A stretch of DNA of 64,000 nucleotides from Chlorops oryzae (taxonomy: Eukaryota; Arthropoda; Insecta; Diptera; Chloropidae): NCBI GenBank assembly GCA_020466095.1, contig CM035808.1, forward strand, positions 40,180,999 to 40,244,998, written 5' to 3'. Under the pieces are notes generated by a model. It saw only the letters and a list, made by a program, of their open reading frames with translations, was not told the origin of the DNA and ran no database searches. Position numbers and translations under genes: made by a program. Below, in pieces: positions 60,538 to 64,000 of this stretch. The first letter of the stretch is position 1. Each line of letters begins with the position of its first letter.

Positions 60538-60678
60538 CACTGGCGTGTTAAAAACGTTGGAAAGTCGGAAAATCGGAAAAATGCGACTTCTTAAAATTTT
60601 TTTTACATTTTTTGTATCTTGCACAACTTTTTAATCAGTTAGAATTTTCCGATTTTTCGACGCCTTTGTGAATACCCC
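60538..60678. mobile_element. 141-bp MITE with TA duplication
   Basis: The ends GGGGTATTCACA and TGTGAATACCCC are perfect inverted repeats, followed inward by imperfect pairing (CTGGCGT/ACGCCTT, then TCGGAAAATCGGAAAAAT against TTTTCCGATTTTTCG). TA flanks each end (60536-60537 and 60679-60680). No coding capacity. Confidence 0.82.
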
Positions 60679-63600
60679 TATTGATTTATATATTTTATTT
60701 GTTTATTATTATTATTTTTTGAATTCAAAAAATGTCTAGCAGAATAAAAATTGAAATTTAAATAAGTATTTAAAAATCATTGCGCCAAAAACAAAGCAAT
60801 TCAGCGAAATATGACACATAAAAGTGCTTAATATAAACATTAAATCGTAAATAAATCAAATTAAAGTTACATTAAAAAAATATTCAGAAGAAAACAGACT
60901 GGTTTCTGGACGGACGCTCGAAGAAAAAAGTTGAACTGTGCAAAATGCAGAGTAATGATATTAAAGCTGTTGTAAAACGCGAAAGTAAGCAAAAAAAAAA
61001 AAAAAAACAAGGAAAGAAAAATTAATGAAACACTCAAAATGAGATACAAAAAAAGAAAAAGACAAATATTATTTAACTAATCGTCTTATATGCATATATG
61101 AAAAAGTCCATTAAAAACAGTTAACCGCAAAGCCAAAGTGCCAACATAAAAACATGTTGCCATGTGATCCTCATGGCCGAAGTTCGTGCGATAAGCGAAA
61201 GACGCTGCAGCAGTAACAACAAAAAATACACAGCCGATTGCAAGGTTAGTATTTATGGGAAAAAAATTCGTAAAAGAAAAATGAAAAAGTAAAGCATGGC
61301 GATGATGATAAAGTCGAACAAGAAAACTCGGATTGAGTGGAAGAAAAGAAAAGAAAAAACGATTTCCAATCGCTTTTGTGCCTGGCAACATGTTACTGAG
61401 AAAATATCGCTGGCTCAGCAGGCAAACCGGCTCCGAAAAAAGACTTTTGAGCATTAAAACAAGCTGGTCAACAACATAAAATCTTGTTAATACATTTTAG
61501 TCAATTTAAATTCATTTTTTATGGCCATTTAAATTACAAATAAAGAGAAAAAATTCGATTGAGTAAGAAAAGTGAAAGAATTTCTTCAAAAAAAATAATA
61601 AAAATATAAAAAAAGGGAGAAGGCGAAAATTTTACAGGTATCGACGGGTCGTTGCCTCCGAAAAAATCTACTTCATGGCAATTTTGAATTTTGGGCCATA
61701 AAAAGAAGTTCATAAAAAAACATTTCCATGAGAAAAGAAATCAAAAAAAAAAAAGAGGAAGGACGGTGATGAAGAAGAATAACGTCATAGAAAAGTCAGC
61801 AGCACTTTTATAATGATGTTGCTGAAAGTATTTACCTATACATAGATGCATGCGAGAGAAAGCAGCATGTTGTCCAGGGATACAATGAAAAAAAAAGTGC
61901 GTAACGAATTCATAGAGAATATAGAGAGAATTTTGAACAGTTGTGCAAAAGTTCATTGTAAAATCTAAACAATTATTTTTCGGAAAATGAAAATATTGAT
62001 CTTTTCCTGAAATTGGAAAGGTCATTTCCACGCAATTAAAATGAATTAAAGCGGATGTACTTGACAAGAGAACGAAGAAGTCACATTGCCTGCGTACAGG
62101 TAGAAGAGAAGGGACACTTCAAAAGAAATTACACTTTCGGAATTGCAATTGCGTTTGAGTGTGTTGTGTGAAGTGAAAATAAAAGTCAAAAATAATAGTT
62201 AATAATAATAAAGAAGAAAATCATTCAAAAGAGTGGAAAATTAATATTTCCTGAGCTTGCAAGCAAAATCGTCGCGGAAGGAGAAAGAATAAACGTAGAG
62301 CATAAATAATTCGAAATAGCACTGTCTTGAGCATAATAATAATGCAAAGAAAACATTACACAGCTGGACTACCAGATTTTCGAATGCATTTTATAAAATT
62401 AAAATGGCAGATATCTTATTAAAGCAAAAGCGACAACGAACATGTTGCTTGGAGACGGTCCAAGCAAACGCATTGCAATAAGAAATTCAAATTTTTGATG
62501 ATCAAATTTCAGTATTTCCGCGAAATTTATGCAAAGCACAAGCAAAACAAAGCATAGAACGCAAGGAAAAAAAAATTAAAAAAAAAAAAAGGAAATGCCA
62601 TAAGGAATGTACGCGACACAAACTCGCGCAGACTTGAAGCATTTAATTTCGCATTTCACAATTTCCGGTCATATTATTTTTGCAAACAAAACAAACCGCA
62701 TATGCAAATTTCATCTCATTCCTCCTCTAAATTTTTCGGCGCGATTGGGAGATTTTTATTTTGATTCTTTTTTTTTTTCTTATGTCAAGAGAAGTCGTCT
62801 CTGCTGCTTTATGAAAAGGAAGACTTTGTTCGAAGCATAAACTTTTTAAAGCACAGGAATAAGAAGAAAAAAAAAATAGAAGAAGAAAAAAGAAATGATG
62901 TAGGGAATAATAATAATCTGTTGACACTTGAAACATGTTGTGCATCGATAAAGAAGCGCGCGAAAATAAGAATACGTGCATTGAATGCAGCAATTATGTG
63001 CAGCATGTTTTACAGCAACATACACATGTGGATATGCAAAAATCTTCCCAAGGGGGGAAAAGCAACATGTGTCGACGTTACTTTTTGAATGTTTTAAAGA
63101 ATTTTCACACACTTTTAACCTCTCTTGGTATGAATTTGCAATATCAGAAATATCTTAATTTCATTTTCACAGACTGTCGTCGTCTCCTCTCGTTGATGTC
63201 ATGAGAAATTTAGCTGATAAGTGAGTGATATATATATATTTTTTTTTTTGTAAGTTTTTTCCAAAGATTTTCATTAAAAACTATTCGAATTCTATATTTC
63301 ACGCTTATACTTCCTTCTTAATATCTGCTCTATCTCTCTGTCTTTCTCTGTTAAGCATGTTTAACAACAATAATCAACTCTTCAGACGCCAAGCACACTA
63401 AAAACTTGATAACTTTTCAAACGAACGCTTCAGTTACGCTAACCAAAGCGTAATCTAACAAAATCAAGGAGCATAACAAAACAATAAGCACCAAACCAAC
63501 AACAATGAAAATGAAAGAAAACCCACCCAAAAGAGTTGCCGACGACGCGTTTTGTTCCTCAACATTCACTGAAGACTCTTAAGCCAAGGCTCGGCTTAAA

Positions 63601-64000
63601 AGGCAACAAATGAAATAAAAATGAAAGAAAAAGGAAAAAGACAAATAAAAAAGAAAGAAAAAAAAAACCCAAGGTGGATAAACCGAAACACCCATAGCCG
63701 CCAGTCTAGTCGTGCCTAGGCATATGCAAGTAAATTCAAGCCAACGGGAAATTGGAAGATGAAAAAAATCTACAACTCATTCAAGCATTACGAATTTTCA
63801 TTCATTCAGAAAACCGCAACTGCAACAACGCAGCCAGCAGCAGCACCACCAAGCAACAAGTTACGCTTTGCAACATGCAGACGGAGATTTTGTGAATGCT
63901 CTATGCAAGCGACAGTGATTAACCTTTTGCAAAAAATGATAGGAGAGGAGAGGAGCGGCAAGGAAAGGCAAAGCCAACAGATAAAACAGGAAAATACATT
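60679..64000 (-). other. Probable Myc intron or upstream region, no gene recognised
   Basis: Purine-rich (plus strand), AT-rich DNA with many AAAGAAAAA words, no repeat borders found and no motif-bearing frames. CAGCAGCAGCACC occurs near 63835. If the gene keeps the fly layout, earlier Myc exons lie beyond the window. Confidence 0.4.

Overview
The window is AT-rich, intron- and repeat-dominated animal DNA. The only confidently identified host gene is the 3' end of a dipteran Myc gene (diminutive, dm), on the minus strand with coding sequence at 48911-49770. Its basic region, helix-loop-helix and leucine zipper, together with the Myc box III core (EEIDVVS), closely resemble fly Myc. The repeats (DINE-1/mini-me-like elements with GTCY microsatellites, I-like and RTE-like retroposons, hAT and pogo MITEs) also fit a higher fly. 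I cannot name the species; a non-Drosophila brachyceran with an expanded genome is likely.

Layout. Positions 1-30260 are intergenic DNA packed with decayed mobile elements. They include a DINE-like 3' end (1-238), a MITE candidate (1783-2572), palindromic foldbacks (5223-5758), a TIR element with nested tRNA-like sequences (6151-7156), and a long-TIR element carrying part of an orphan ORF (8147-9255). Further along are a hAT MITE with perfect 8-bp target duplication (12693-13155), a DINE-like element split by a nested TIR element (13541-15290), a pogo-like transposase pseudogene (15311-15925), a SINE with a perfect 12-bp duplication (17517-17675), an inverted DINE-like copy (18438-19265), a second hAT MITE (20732-21256), a pogo-like element (22246-23420) and an I-like retroposon with a 15-bp duplication (27246-28161).

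Positions 30270-38888 hold an 8.6-kb foldback element flanked by a perfect 9-bp duplication. Its ends are arrays of about 162-bp units, each containing a near-perfect 16-18-bp hairpin. Inside are two successive inverted repeats (arm, inverted arm, partial arm, inverted arm), four copies of a small MITE, and a DINE-like insertion in one arm only. The middle arms look degraded in a way that may be assembly noise.

Positions 38900-43400 hold a roughly 58-bp tandem array, a 117-bp hairpin MITE and an RTE-like pseudogene. Positions 43400-48910 are very AT-rich and almost free of elements, and probably contain the Myc 3' UTR and downstream flank. From 49771 to the window end I read the DNA as Myc intron or upstream sequence. 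It contains long CT arrays and a striking 11-bp satellite (56446-57295), but no recognisable further Myc exon.

No operon-like or defence-like gene system is visible. The most unusual structure is the double foldback element; the second is the long-TIR element caught in the act of losing its gene.
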